From: Sarcomyxa edulis
Taxonomy: Eukaryota; Basidiomycota; Agaricomycetes; Agaricales; Mycenaceae
Length of the DNA: 64,000 nucleotides
Direction: 5' to 3'
Assembly: GCA_009761415.1 (NCBI GenBank)
Contig: QUOL01000001.1
Span: 3,906,001 to 3,970,000, forward strand
This document shows positions 41,374-53,600 of this stretch, in pieces. A model generated the notes under the pieces. It searched no databases. It was not told the DNA's origin and saw only the letters and a list, made by a program, of their open reading frames with translations. The position numbers and the translations under genes were made by a program. Within the stretch, counting starts at the first letter, position 1; each line of letters opens with the position of its first letter.

Positions 41374-42114
41374 CCTGGATAGCTTCGTATTGTCGAAAAA
41401 TTGAGCTCTGAAAGTGAAGTGGGAGCGAGAGATAAGCTATCGGATAGACCGTATACAAGCTGTATTCAAGTCTTTGAGGAAAAAGTCAGCGCTCTCGAAA
41501 TTCTTTGACTATTCAATCTTTTGAGATAGGTGTGAGTTTGTCGTATGGTACACCGCTGGATTTGGAAGCGTAGCTATGTCAATGCAGTCAAGATGCCGTT
41601 CCCGGGGTGGAACTGAGAAAGATTCTTGAAGTTCAACGAAGAAATTGCACAGCCACCATCATGCACTGCTTCCGGGCTTCTGTCATCGTCACGCTGTCAC
41701 CGTCCCGGACTCAACGTCCAGTCGTCCACTGTCTTCCAGAATCCACTGTCCAGCCAAAGATCTGGGGATCAAGATGATATTTTTATCTGGAATAAGTAGG
41801 CTTGGACTCCGTGGACTGCCCAACCTATTCATACCTGATTTACAGCTTTCTCAGCCTTTCTGGGCAATTTTTTGGGCTTCTGCACTGGATGCTCATTCCT
41901 TGAGCTGTTTTCCGAGTCGGCGAGCGACCGGCGGGGCGCGCATACCTGGATTTGAACACGCTGGGAACACGAAGACACTAGCGCTTCTTCTCAAGAGCTC
42001 TAAGATATAAAGTGCATCTCTTATCTTCTTCGCTTGCACATATACTATCAACATCGCTTGTACTTATTCCATCAACACCTCTTCCGAGCTTTCACGTTCA
42101 AGAGATGTCTTTCC
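41374..42114. other. Divergent intergenic region
   Basis: Promoter region between the metacaspase (-) and the kinase-like gene (+). A 121-codon plus-strand frame at 41645-42010 has no motif and ends at the TATA box, so it is probably chance. Confidence 0.45.
42006..42012 (+). promoter_or_regulatory. TATA box of the kinase-like gene
   Basis: TATAAAG lies about 110 bp before the ATG at 42115. This supports that start over non-ATG openings nearer the box. Confidence 0.55.
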
Positions 42115-43369
42115 ATGAACTGGTATCTTGACCTCTCGAAATTCATGATGTCGCATTCTAACACGTTGTGTCTTGTGCCCCAGTCCCACGAGCTCAAAGA
42201 TCATTATGACCCTGTATTACTTTATCCCACAAATTCCAAGTTTCCGTCGAGGGACGACTTGCATATCTTCGCAGGAACGTGGTATACCGATATTGGGACA
42301 TGCTCCTGTGCTGGAGAGAACTTCGTTGTCAAGATATGGCGTGGTCAGATGGAACGTCCTCTTTCAAGCTTCACCACGGTTTGTGAAAACTTATGTCCAA
42401 GACCACATTTCTCATACATATGTGCATTGCAGCGTCTTTTAGAAGAATTGACGCGGTGGCGTGCTCTTCAACATCCAAATATCACACCCTTCATCGGTAT
42501 CATTTTTGGAATGAGTTATCTCCCTGCCTTAGCTCTCCCTTACTATGTGAACGGCAATGCTCCGTGCTATATCAGAAACAATCCAGACACCAACGTGTTT
42601 CGTTTAGTAAGCCTTTCATCCCTTTCTGAGCCCTGTCCATCTGATACACAGCTGATTTCCGTCGGGCGCTTTCAGTTGTACGGCGTGGCAGGAGCTTTGA
42701 GCTACATGCATAATTTCAAGCCTCCGATTTGCCATGGAGGCGTCCGTGGTGTGAGTGCGCAATTACACGTATATGCCATAACAAACTCAGACTCGTATGC
42801 GCAGTCCAATATCTTGATATCTGTTTCAGGCGAAGCTTGCCTGACTGACATCGGCATAAACGCTATTCCTCGGCCTCAAGACTACGCCTTGCCTTCGTTT
42901 GGACTTGATGAATACAGGTGGATGGCTCCAGAGATCATAGACCCCCCCAATTCCGAGTACGACTCCTCCACGGATTGCGGCTATGACATGGATGTGATCC
43001 CTGTCACCACACGGAGCGACGTTTATAGTTTTGGGATGACAGCACTTGAGGTGAGTATATCAACGCTCCAAATCAATGCCTCTCTCCGTGTCTCCGTAAA
43101 CCTTACGCCAGAATTTTCTATAGCTGTACAGTGGACGTTTTCCATTCTCTACTACGTTGCACTTCACCGGGGTCATGCGGGGCGTTCTGTCTGGTATCAG
43201 GCCCCAGCGCCCCGATCCAAGGGACTGTCCAGCCATGACAGACGGTATGTGGATGTTGATTGAGAGTTGCTGGAATCACTGCCCACACGAGAGACCGAGC
43301 ATCGACGCAGTGATGGTTTGGTTGGACTTGTTACAAGCCCAAACGGGGGACCCTGAGAATCCACTATAG
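42115..43369 (+). CDS. Kinase-like protein, probable pseudokinase
   Basis: ATG 42115 (MNWYLDLSKFMMSHSNTL) starts a protein-kinase fold of the kind widespread in Agaricomycetes. The glycine-loop region is weak; the VAIK-type Lys is in FVVKIWRG. The C-helix region spans an intron (SSFTT / RLLEELTRWRALQHPNITPF), followed by VAGALSYMHNFKPPICHG. The catalytic loop reads HGGVRG / SNILI, where relatives have HGDLKGANIL, so the proton-acceptor Asp is Gly. The metal-binding loop is TDIGI rather than DFG, keeping its Asp. The APE motif is WMAPEI, then TTRSDVYSFGMTALE and CWNHCPHERPSIDAV. Introns at about 42379, 42606, 42750 and 43050 join in phase, and the stop is at 43367-43369. Loss of the HRD Asp suggests little or no phosphotransfer; a scaffold or regulatory role is inferred. 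Confidence 0.78.
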
Positions 43370-43938
43370 AACTCGATGTCCTTCTTTATCTCTATTTCAT
43401 GAGGTCTAGACTTCTACTCGTGAAGTTTTGCTAGTACTTAGAAGTATTTATTAGCTTGAATATACCCCTTGTCGAATTCGAAGCTACGATCGTGAAAAGT
43501 CAAGGCCGGCTATTTCCGCACTTGACTTTCCTCCAACCCCCATCCATAATCGCCATCTTACAGGCCTGCTTTCAGATTTATACTCAAGCGTCTACGTTCA
43601 CTGGCGACTCAGAAAACTCAAAGGGCCTCGCACGCTCGACTCGGAACCTAGAACTTGAGATCTTGACTTCCGCTTCTTTCTGCTGGCATTCCCTTCGGAC
43701 GCGGGCCCACCTGATGCTCTATTTGGGTTCCTGGTTCACATACATCTACACGCGCAGCCAGGCTCCAACTTCTCTCCTCTCTATATGGTGAATGTTGCGT
43801 GATTGACCAAGGGCGCCAAAACATCATCAGTTCCTCGTGACGCCGGATCTTTGTCCGAAGCGGATGCTTATAACTCGAGACGACATCTACTTAAATCAGT
43901 TTAGACTCGTTGGTTCCTCCTTAATCTCTACCACAATT
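43370..43938. other. Intergenic region upstream of the P450
   Basis: A 111-codon frame (43456-43791) has no recognisable motif. Nothing else is seen. Confidence 0.45.
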
Positions 43939-46102
43939 ATGTCTGTCCTCGAACTACTTGTGCACCCGCAGACCGTGGCAGCTATCGTGCTTTGTATAAC
44001 ACTCGTAGCTGTCTCTCATGCCAAATTCAGATCGTCTGGAGTCCCTCTTCCTCCTGGTCCACCTGGCCACTGGCTTTTTGGAAACACGCTTCCACGCGCA
44101 TTGTAAGAGACTCGTCTTATTGTTCCTCATCTAGAAGACTTTCTCATGACAGCATGAATACAGTGCGTATCGCAAGTTCGAAGAATGGACGCAAGAATAC
44201 GGGCCTGTGTTTTCTCTAAGACAAGGATTTGGTACAAGCTCCAGCAATATTATGATCATAGTAGGCCGTGTACAAGAAGCCATAGATATTATGGAGAAGG
44301 AGGGTGCTTCGCTCGTCGACAGACCGACATCGATATCGGCAGGGGAAACTCTGTCAGGAGGCATGCGAGTTCTGTTAACACCTGCCGGAGAACGCTTCAA
44401 GAAGCTACGTCGGTTCGTCGCGACTCTTCGGCGATTTAGTTTACTGATGTAGACCTCCAAACCAGTGCCTTGCATGCTCACCTTCAGCCGAAGCTCGTCT
44501 CGACCTACGGACCTGTCCAGATGGCCAACGCGAAAACGTTCTTATTAGACATCTTGGAAGATCCATCCAGGCATCAGGACCATGCGAAACGGTGCGTGAT
44601 ACTACTCCCATATGACTACTATCCAAATCCAAATCCCCATGCCATCTGATACCGGAATTAACGATATTATAATTCCTATCAGATATTCTGCCTCGGTAGT
44701 GATGTCTCTCGCCTACGGGAAAAATCCTCGTTCCTACTATGATCCCGACATCCAATCGGTTAACAGATGCCTGACACTTCTCGGCCTCACAATGCGCCCG
44801 GGACTATGGATGGTGGATCTGTATCCCATCCTGAGGTGAGATTTTCTCGATACGCTATGCTGCTTCACACAGTAAGGACGCGTTCATCAGATACATTCCC
44901 GGATACCTTCGAGAACTGCAGAAAGGTCATCGAGAAGAACTCGCGCTATTCAAGGGGCAGCTAGAGGAAGTTAGACAGAAGATGGTAAGGGCTCTTTCGT
45001 GTCTGTCCTGAAGTATCTGCTAACAACTTTCTGCAGAAGAAAAATGAAGCTTCGCCGTCGTTTGGTAAATACCTGATCGAACGGCAGCAAGAGCTTGGTT
45101 TGTCGGACGATGAGATCGCCTACCTTGCGGGAAGTATGTTTGGTGCGGGGTCTGATACAGTCAGTTCCGCTCCATGTACTACGTTCGATCTTTGTTCACC
45201 TCCTTTTCAGACTGCTTCTGCTATAAGCATTGCTATAATGGCCGCAACGACCCATCCGGAAGCCCAGGCAAAGGTACAGGAGGAACTTGACAGGGTAGTT
45301 GGCCGTGATCGGGGTAGGTCCATACGCGTATCTTGCACTGCCCGTCATTTAAGGTGTCTCTAGCACCGACGTTCGCCGATCAACCCCTACTACCCCAAAC
45401 GACTGCCTTCACTCTTGAGTCTTTCAGATGGAGACCTGTCAGTGCTGGTGGTACGTATGACCCTTTTGGAATGGCGGTGTATACTCATTGGATGTAACAG
45501 GTTTCCCACACAAAGCTACGAAGGATATCATTTGGGTGCGTGTCGCTGTGGCCATTCTATACAAAATCAGTCCAAACTTACGTCGGACTCTCAGAAAAAC
45601 TATCGCATTCCAAAAGGCTCAACTGTGATTGGTAACATATGGTGCACTGAGAATCATCAGACGATATTAGACTGCAACTAACCTCTAGCGTGTCGTAGGT
45701 CTGTAGGCCGTGATCCTTCCATATTCCCTAATCCGGAGAAATTCGACCCTCAGCGGTGGTTGAACGAACAGGGCCAAATCAGAGAAGAATTGAAATCGTT
45801 CAACTTTGGATTCGGTAGAAGGATTTGTCCTGGCCAGCATATTGCTCATGGGTGCGTAATTACCTTCATATAGCGATAATCCGAGTTTTACTGACAGTGT
45901 GACACCTCGTAGTTCTGTGTTCATAAACACAGCGCTCGCTCATTGGGCATTCGGGATGTCTCCTGACCCTTCATATCCGATCGATACTTTGGCTTTTACA
46001 GTGTCGGCTAATACCCACCCTCTACCTTTCAAGGTCGTTTTCGAACCGCGATTTTCGACGACCAACGGGCTTCGAGAGTTGCTGGATGATTATGCGACTT
46101 GA
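43939..46102 (+). CDS. Cytochrome P450 monooxygenase (CYP2-like, microsomal)
   Basis: This is a heme-thiolate monooxygenase of the endoplasmic reticulum. ATG 43939 gives an N-terminal anchor (LLVHPQTVAAIVLCITLVAV) and the proline hinge LPPGPPGHWLFGN. About eleven exons join in phase. Landmarks are YGPVFSLRQG, the I-helix AGSMFGAGSDTTASAISIAI (split by an intron after SDT), the K-helix ExxR as ESFRWRP, and the PERF-like region NPEKFDPQRW. The heme-binding loop is FNFGFGRRICPGQHIA with the axial Cys. It ends in TGA at 46100-46102. The pattern matches the fungal group often labelled O-methylsterigmatocystin oxidoreductase-like; that label does not identify the substrate. No clustered biosynthetic core gene (PKS, NRPS or terpene cyclase) lies in the window, so it may act in detoxification or stand alone. 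Confidence 0.92.
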
Positions 46103-46565
46103 GTGGCGCTCAATAGCATGTTAGGTCGATTCCCTGCCAATGTTGTATTGTTAGTGTACCGAGGTGTTTGAAGCATACGATATCTGTCTTGAACCTCACG
46201 GCATTTATATTCTGGGCTAATTTGGTTGAAGATTAGGCTTTCTGCGGCCAACCACGAGTCGGCACTCTCTACCACCTTCCGATATAAAGTTGTATTCGTG
46301 GAAACATCTAGCAAAACCTATAGCATGAAGCAGTCTATGTTCTCCTACGTTGGTCTGATCTTTGTAGACGTTGACTCTGCTTGCGATAATATGACATTGG
46401 TATGTTTGTCACTGAAGCTCGAGCCAAACATCTCCACGATCAGCACCTCATGGCAAGATTTTTCGACTTTGAAAACAACTCGACGTCACGCCAACTAAGT
46501 ACGCTCATCCTGCGTGCTCAAATCGTGTCACGAACAAAGACTTCAAAGAATACCATTCTCACGAT
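46103..46565. other. Intergenic region
   Basis: Nothing beyond short unsupported frames is seen between the P450 and the next F-box gene. Confidence 0.5.
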
Positions 46566-48105
46566 ATGTCGACTAACATACCAGTATTACTGTAAGTTCT
46601 CCAGGTCCCAATCTTCTCGGCCAAAATAACACGATATCCTAGCACTGCTTCTGATGAAGACGAGGACCAGACTTACACTTGCCTTCCAAGCACAGATACT
46701 CCGAATCAAGTTGAGCGACGATCTGTCCGAAATCGGGTGCAGGCCTACCAAGTAAGTCACTATCTACTATCAATCAAACTCGTGGGCCCATCGGATGAAC
46801 TTCGTGGCAACGTCGTTATCGAGCTGACTATCCAACCCACAGTCCGGCGTCCAGGGGTCCATAACAGCGCTAGACCATGTCCAGCACTCACAGTCGTCTC
46901 AGCCCAAACGTGTCACTATCCAACAACTCCCTGATGATGTTTTGCGCGAAATATTTGAGACAGCCCATTCCATGCCTCTCGAAAAGGGGAAAATACCTCC
47001 GCGTATCCTCGTATCTCACGTTACGAGGTATTGGCGTAATCTAGCGTTCGATATGCCCTTGCTCTGGGTGGACATTTCCATAACGCATTTCCGCAAGCTC
47101 GATATTTTAAGGGATATCATGCTGAGGTCCAAGGGATGTGGCTTGGAAATCAATTTCCATTTCCCTTGCATTCCGCTACGTGCCGTCTCCGGTGCCACAC
47201 GCTTTCGGGAGTCTCTTCGTATTCGCGATACATTCCTCGTCGTCGCAGCACACGTCGTTCGATGGCGTTGTATGAGCATCATAGCTTCCAACGACATACT
47301 TCGAAAGATCATGAAGTACATTACAGGTATAGTCATGCCCCAGCTCGAACACTTGGAACTCGTTCAACGAGACACACAGACAGAAGGAAGCACTGCCTTT
47401 ACTGCTGTCTCCTGCTATGGTCCTTTACTTTTCAACCCAAGCGTCTTTTCTTCCCTGCGTCTGGAGCGCGTGACAATCCTTTGCCCTACGCCGAACTTCC
47501 TGTCCTCACTGGAGCACCTATCCTTGGTCCATTCATCGGGATGTATACTGGACCAAGAACACCTACAGTCTTGGGACGTTTCTATTCCTCCGATTGCATA
47601 TAATCCTAACAATGTCTCACCCAGCATGACTCACCTCACGCATCTCGATATTACAGGAACAGCACTTTATGGTCAATTGCCATGCCACCCTTCGTTCGAG
47701 CTTTCCAGTCTCACGTCTTTGAAGCTAGCTCATTTCACTTTGGCATCCATCGAATTGCGTGCTTCTATCGTTGAGTTGTTCAGTCTCTCCGTCCGAATTC
47801 CGAACCTCGTACAATTGAAGCTCGAGGGCCTTTGCAGCTTCGCCTGGAATGCTTTCATTCAATCTCTCCACCGCGCCGTAGCTGACGTCGATTCCCCTAA
47901 ATATACAGCTTTGCGTTCCCTGACGCTCTCATCTCTTCGACTTCAAGAAGTCGATGCTGGTTTCACAGAGGCGTTTCCTGCCATCGAAGTCCTCGTGCTC
48001 CTAAACGTCGATCCTGAGCCGCTTTTGGAAGTACTACGAGGCGATGGACTCCTTTGGCCAACTGCTGTGATATCGGTAGATGGATTGCAGATCGACAGGG
48101 CTTGA
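46566..48105 (+). CDS. F-box-like protein with LRR-type body
   Basis: ATG 46566 begins MSTNIPVLL; two short introns (about 46592-46641 and 46752-46842) lead in phase to a 1.3-kb final exon. The F-box-like motif is IQQLPDDVLREIFETAHSMP, then LVSHVTRYWRNLAFDMPLLW, the common Agaricomycete F-box-like type with conserved Trp residues. The rest has LRR-like segments (MPQLEHLELVQRDTQTEG, FLSSLEHLSLVHSSG, MTHLTHLDITGTALYG, ALRSLTLSSLRLQEVDAGF). It is presumed to recruit a substrate to an SCF ligase. It is not closely similar to the three paralogues at 13-38 kb. The stop is TGA at 48103-48105. Confidence 0.82.
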
Positions 48106-48486
48106 TTCGTAGTACATGTACGTAGGATGATGTTGTAGTATTACCGAAGCAACAATTTTTCATGTGGATGCAATGACTTGTAACAAGCACGACCGACTTG
48201 CCTGCAGCTGCCGCTCGGAAGATGGAACGCGGCTCGTACTCAAAAAAAATTTTCTATCGATTCTTGTCTGACTCGATTCTTCTAACCGATACCCTCAATA
48301 TTCTTCCACGTTCATCGACCGTCTTCAATGCTCCAGCTAGTGTGTGTCCGGATGGTACCCGGCTGCCTATGCATCGTCATCCTCTAATATAAGAGGACCT
48401 TCCGAGTGTCTTCCGCATCTATTTCAAGATTGAAATCTCCGTTCTCAAATAACTTTTTCCCTCTCTCTTGAACTCGAAGTGCCATC
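48106..48486. other. Intergenic region with the DLH promoter
   Basis: Besides the TATA box at 48388, no feature is seen. Confidence 0.5.
48388..48394 (+). promoter_or_regulatory. TATA box of the dienelactone-hydrolase gene
   Basis: TATAAGA lies 99 bp upstream of the ATG at 48487, with a CT-rich leader between. Confidence 0.55.
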
Positions 48487-49622
48487 ATGTCTTCCGACCC
48501 CGTCATCGCAGGTCCCCTCACAGATTGTTGTTTCACTGGGTTCAAGCACAGCGGAGAACCTCTCGGAGAGAGAATCTCGTTAGGAAATGTGGAGACTTAT
48601 TTGTCCACACCGAAACGATCTCCTGCCGATGAGAGCAAGACCAAAGTGATTTTATACTTCACAGACATCAATGGACCGTTCTATGTGAACAATCAGTTGA
48701 TACAGGACTATTTCGCTGCTCATGGTGCGTTCTTCAGCTTTAGCAAGAATGATGCCATATGTTGTTAGCTCATATCATTACATTTCCCAGGATTCGTAGT
48801 CCTTGGTCCCGATTATTTCTTCGGTAATTATGTCCTCGAGCAGATAGGCAAGCCTGGTTTTGACCGGGTTGTATGGAGGGATAATGCAGTCGAAGCTGCA
48901 AAAAATGCTATCCCTGGTTGGCTGAATGCCGTCAAAGAGAAATACGGTGAGAATATTATACTCATATCTGCGAGGACGACTTACCTACATATTGGTGCTT
49001 TCTCTCTATGGACATTGATAGGCGCGGACGCTCAGTACTCAGCGGTTGGTGAGTCGAGAGATGATTGTCTACCTAGATAGTACCGAACCTCTTCCGCAGG
49101 ATATTGCTTTGGCGCCCCATTCGCTATGGAACTAGCAGCAACGGGAGATCTGGTGGCGGGTATGTGATATCAGTACGAGAGTGATAGTTCTCCACTCATA
49201 ATCATTGGTCGCGGGTATCAGCTGCTATAGCGCACCCCTCGAGTCTACAAGAAAGTCATCTTGAGCAACTGAAAGGCATGTCGACGTAGAATCTTGATTG
49301 AGTAACATTACACTTACATGTCTTTTGTTCACAGCTCCCCTCCTGCTTTCCTGTGCAGAAGTAGACAACTCATTCCCCGCAGAGTTCCGACACCGCGCCG
49401 AAGACATCCTGGTGAAGAATAAGGCAACGTATTATTTCCAAATATTTTCCGGCGTTTCACACGGGTTTGCCGTTCGTGGCGATCCTGCAGTGGAACATAT
49501 CCGTGAGTTCCTTCTCTCCAACGTGGACAGCATCTTTGGTATTGATCTCCTTTCTCGAAGGATGGGCGAAGGAGGAGTCTGCAAGAGGGATCATTGGATG
49601 GTTTAAAAGATTCAGTAAATAA
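48487..49622 (+). CDS. Dienelactone hydrolase family protein
   Basis: This is an alpha/beta hydrolase of the DLH family, cytosolic; DLH enzymes open dienelactone rings in aromatic degradation, but fungal members are functionally diverse. ATG 48487 opens MSSDPVIAGPLTDCCFTGFK. Exons continue KVILYFTDINGPFYVNNQLI, GFVVLGPDYFFGNYVLEQ, then the nucleophile elbow GYCFGAPFAMELAATGDL with catalytic Cys. AAIAHPS precedes the Asp motif LLLSCAEVDNSFPAEFR and the His motif FSGVSHGFAVRGDP. A last intron (GTGAGTT...CGAAG) yields the family-typical C-terminus WAKEESARGIIGWFKRFSK, stop TAA at 49620-49622. Without that splice the frame would read a non-family tail, so this end is preferred. The Cys-Asp-His triad is complete. 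Confidence 0.88.
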
Positions 49623-50631
49623 TCCACAGATCCCTACATTTCCACTGTGGAGTCTGGATCAGGTTGGTGTTGGGTTGGTGTAACAAGGGTGGTCTTTGTG
49701 ACTTGCTTTGCTCTTGCTCCTCCTAGCTTGAGCGAGGGCTTTCTCGGGTTCAGGACAATAGTTACTATGTCAAGTGTTTGATAGCGGGAACTTGGAAGAC
49801 GTTCAAGAGGTTGGCCCAACTTGCCATGGCAAGGGACGGTCACGAAGGGTCACGATCGAGCCCAAGGTCACGTGTTGCGCCTATTACATAATGATTGCAC
49901 ATTTGTAAAAGTGCGGCACTGCTTGAAATATTCGCGTCGGACGTCCTACGTTTGTCCTACGTACCCCAATTCCAGAGGAGGGCCAATCGATAATACCGGT
50001 GATAGCGCCCACCTCATCTCGGTCTGACTGTCTTCCCGTCATTCAGCGACCTCCAGCTCTTGCACGGGACGAGCAAACATATCACTTGCAAATTCACCCG
50101 CTTCCTGTTCTCAACCTCAGGCTGTTCTTGGCAAGTTCTTTGAGATTATCCCAAACTTGTAAACGACGACTTAGTGATGTACCCACGCAAGTTATTCGTC
50201 TCTGATATTTGGACTAACCTCTGCGTGTCACTTCTTGGGAAGGGACGGCAATATAGCCATCTATATCTATACCCCAGGTCACGAAGACACATTTTTAGTG
50301 CAGGCACAAGAGTCGGAAGCGACAGCCAGCGCCTCTAGTATTTGGGCTCATGAAGGCGAAATACAAAGGTTGGGTTTAGAGAAGGCAAGTACGCGTACGT
50401 GTATCTTGTATCGTTCTCAAAGTTCTGTCTTACTTCTGGCCCACATCTGCAGCTTCTTTGGAGGGACGGGAAGGGCTCGGGCATTTCATGGGCGTCTTAT
50501 GGCGTTGCCATAATTGGCACATTGAAAGGAGGTATGGTGGTTTTCATTGACAGGCTGATTGAAGGAGACATATATTCAAGGCAGAGCTCCGTCCTCCCTC
50601 TCTTTCCTGCTAACCAGCCCCCCATTGTACC
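49623..50631. other. Gap with two candidate orphan exons
   Basis: Within about 1 kb there is a frame open from 50178 to 50384 (GRDGNIAIYIYTPGHEDTFL, then SIWAHEGEIQRLGLEK). A GCAAGT...CTGCAG candidate intron (50385-50452) leads in phase to LLWRDGKGSGISWASYGVAI. No ATG is found for it and no family is recognised. It may be a small gene with unseen 5' exons or a remnant. Confidence 0.3.
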
Positions 50632-53600
50632 ATGTCGGGTCAATCTTCTACTGATATCCTACTGAATCCCCCAGGCAACCCAAATTCTTCGACACAGAAG
50701 ACAGATCGCTTGAATCCCAAAGTCGTATCTGCTATGGAAAAGGACACGACGCGTTTCAAGTGTCCGCATCCCCCCTCCGGGCGTAATCTTGTCATCTGCA
50801 TAGATGGAACTGCCAATCAATTTGGCCTGCATGTCGGTTTCTGTGCATTCCGCATATGATGACCGGCTCTGATTACAATTCCTCTAGAATACCAATGTCG
50901 TTGAACTATATAGTCTCCTCGAAAAAAACGACAAACAGCTCACCTACTATACCAGTGGGATTGGAACATATGCCAAGATTTCGGCTTCTTTCAAGCAAGC
51001 TACTCGCAACATGGTCGAGATGACATTCGCGAGGTGAGACAGTCATGCTCCATCCGAGTTGTTTCGATGCTGAGCACCATATGCATATTCTTTGACAGTA
51101 ATTTCCAGAGAATTGTAGTCAGTGCATACCGCTGGCTGTCCGAAAAGTACAACGATGGTGATCGTATTTTCATATTTGGTCTGTTGGAATCGCTTACTTT
51201 ATTTTCTACCCCGTTGATGCTCACTTCTAACATTAGGATTCTCTCGCGGAGCGTACCAAGCTCGCGTCATCGCAGGCATGATAGAAACGGTATAAATGAC
51301 TCCCCTCGGCCCGCCACTTCTATGCTGACACGTGTACAGGTCGGCCTCCTCCCTGAAGGCAATAATGGACAGATATTGTTGTGAGTCCTCATGCGCCAGG
51401 AATACTGCCACAAAATAATAGATTCATCCAGTGCTTACGAACGCTACATCTCGGCTACAAAAGAGTTATCCGAGACCTCCCACGAGCCCAATCAGATTAG
51501 GAAAGACGAAACTTTGATTGCAGACGTCAAGAACTTCAGTCCGTCCAAGAAGGATGCAATGGGTGGCCCCATAGGAAGCTCAAGTCGCCGACAAAGTAGT
51601 ACGTTCAACCCTGGAAATGTATCCTCCTCGAGGACCCGAGCGCCTACGGAAGAATATCGGAACCTAGATGACCATACAGATACTTCCCAAGCGCAGCTTT
51701 TGAAAGATTTATCCCCAGAAGCCCTCTGTAGCTTATTCAAGAAGACCTTTTGTCGTAATGTCAAGGTTCATTTTGTTGGTGCTTGGTGAGTCTCTGTTTC
51801 TGCGCTTGATTTTATCTAAAGCCTATGTATTCAGGGATACAGTCTCGTCTGTTGGCGTTGTCAGACAACCAACTCTGCCCGCAACAACATCGGGCATGAA
51901 CCATGTTTGTGCGTTTCGCCATGCCCTCGCACTCGACGAACTTCGAGTAAAATTTCTACCGGAGTACGCGAATGGAGGTGCGGGTCCATCTGGTGGTGGA
52001 AATGTGAAAGAAGTGTGGTTTGCTGGATCGCATTCCGATATGTACGTACTGAGTTTATGCTACCGACGACACTACTGACTACGATTTCCAGCGGTGGAGG
52101 GAACGTAATCAACCTGGAGCTTAAGAGGTTTGGCCCAGCTCTCCGATGGATGGCCTATGAAGCGATGATACATGGCCTCAAATTGAAGCATCGTGTGGAC
52201 CAGTGGGACTCATATAAGAAGCCGATCAAGACTACGCGTTCGATGACATGGTGGTGGAGAATTCTTGAATTCTTCCCCCTGCGAAGGCGTTCATACAAAG
52301 ACGCTCACAGTATTACACGGAGGTAAACTTGTTCTATGAAGTTTTTTGCAAGAGCAATTGAAACGATTTCTCCAGACTGCATCTCCAGAAGCCTCGCCAC
52401 GTGCAGAAAGGACAAAAGATTCACCAATCCGTTCAAGACGAGATACGCAAGCTCAATGATTCTGACCCTAGGGAACTCACTTCGGGTAAAACCCGTTACC
52501 TACCAGAGGCTAGCATACATCCAGACATGTTACCGAAGCCCCGAAATTGCTCAAGAGAGGCAGACTGGGAAGAACTGTTCCGCGATCATAACAAAGACAT
52601 GATCGAAAAAGATTTCTATGCGTCAGCAGAACCTATTCTGGACGCCCTGGAACGTTCCTCCGGTGAAGTGCCCGCAGAACTCGATGACGATATATACGAC
52701 ATGCTGACCATGCTCGCTTCACCTGGTCCGTACGATAGTTTGTTCTAGGACTTACAGTACTTGCTATACTGACGTTCCCTTATGCAGAGATCGGAGATAT
52801 AGGGTGGCGGTCCCTAACTGAAAGACCAGAAGCCCTCGATATCATCATGACTTTTCTCGATGAGTACAGGGAAAAGATGGACGTGGGAGGCAGTACGACT
52901 ACGGAGAGGGACAAAAATATTATCAATGCATTGGTCAGAGCATTGTCGGTCTTCCCACCTCAGTTCAGCCGAGAGCCTCGTACTAGAGTCCGTAAATTGG
53001 TATCTTTGGCCACCTCCGCCAACCTGGATACGATCCTCCACAATATAGCTTATGGTGAGAATCATTCTATGGACTCTTAAATTGTCAGAAGTTGAACTTG
53101 TACAACACCTGTTTTAGCACCGTTTGAGACGGAGGGACGCATTGTTTATTCTGTAACCCTATCACGCGACAACTCTCGCATAATATTTGGGACCTCGGAT
53201 GGCACGATACGAGTTTGGGATGCATCCAAAGGCGAAGATGTGATGGAGCCATTCTCTGGGCACACGGGCAGCGTCTTCTGTGTTGCAATCTCATCGGATG
53301 AGACGAAGATTGTCTCTGGTTCAAGCGACGAGACAATTCGAATCTGGGATGCACGGATGAGCCAACCCGTGTTAGCGCCGCTCGTACTAAAGGGACACAC
53401 AGACATAGTCATCTCTGTTGCAATCTCACCGGACGGGACAAATATTGTTTCTGGTTCAAGCGACAGGACAGTTCGAATATGGGACATACAGACGGGCATC
53501 CAAGTGGGAGAACCGCTGATAGGACACACAAACGCAGTTCTCTCTGTTGCAATCTCGCCGGACGGGATGCAGATCGTCTCTGGATCAAGCGATGAGACGA

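Noticed and set aside
43939..49622. P450 plus dienelactone hydrolase as part of a secondary-metabolite cluster.
   Set aside because: No PKS, NRPS, terpene cyclase or pathway transcription factor in the window, and an unrelated F-box gene lies between them.
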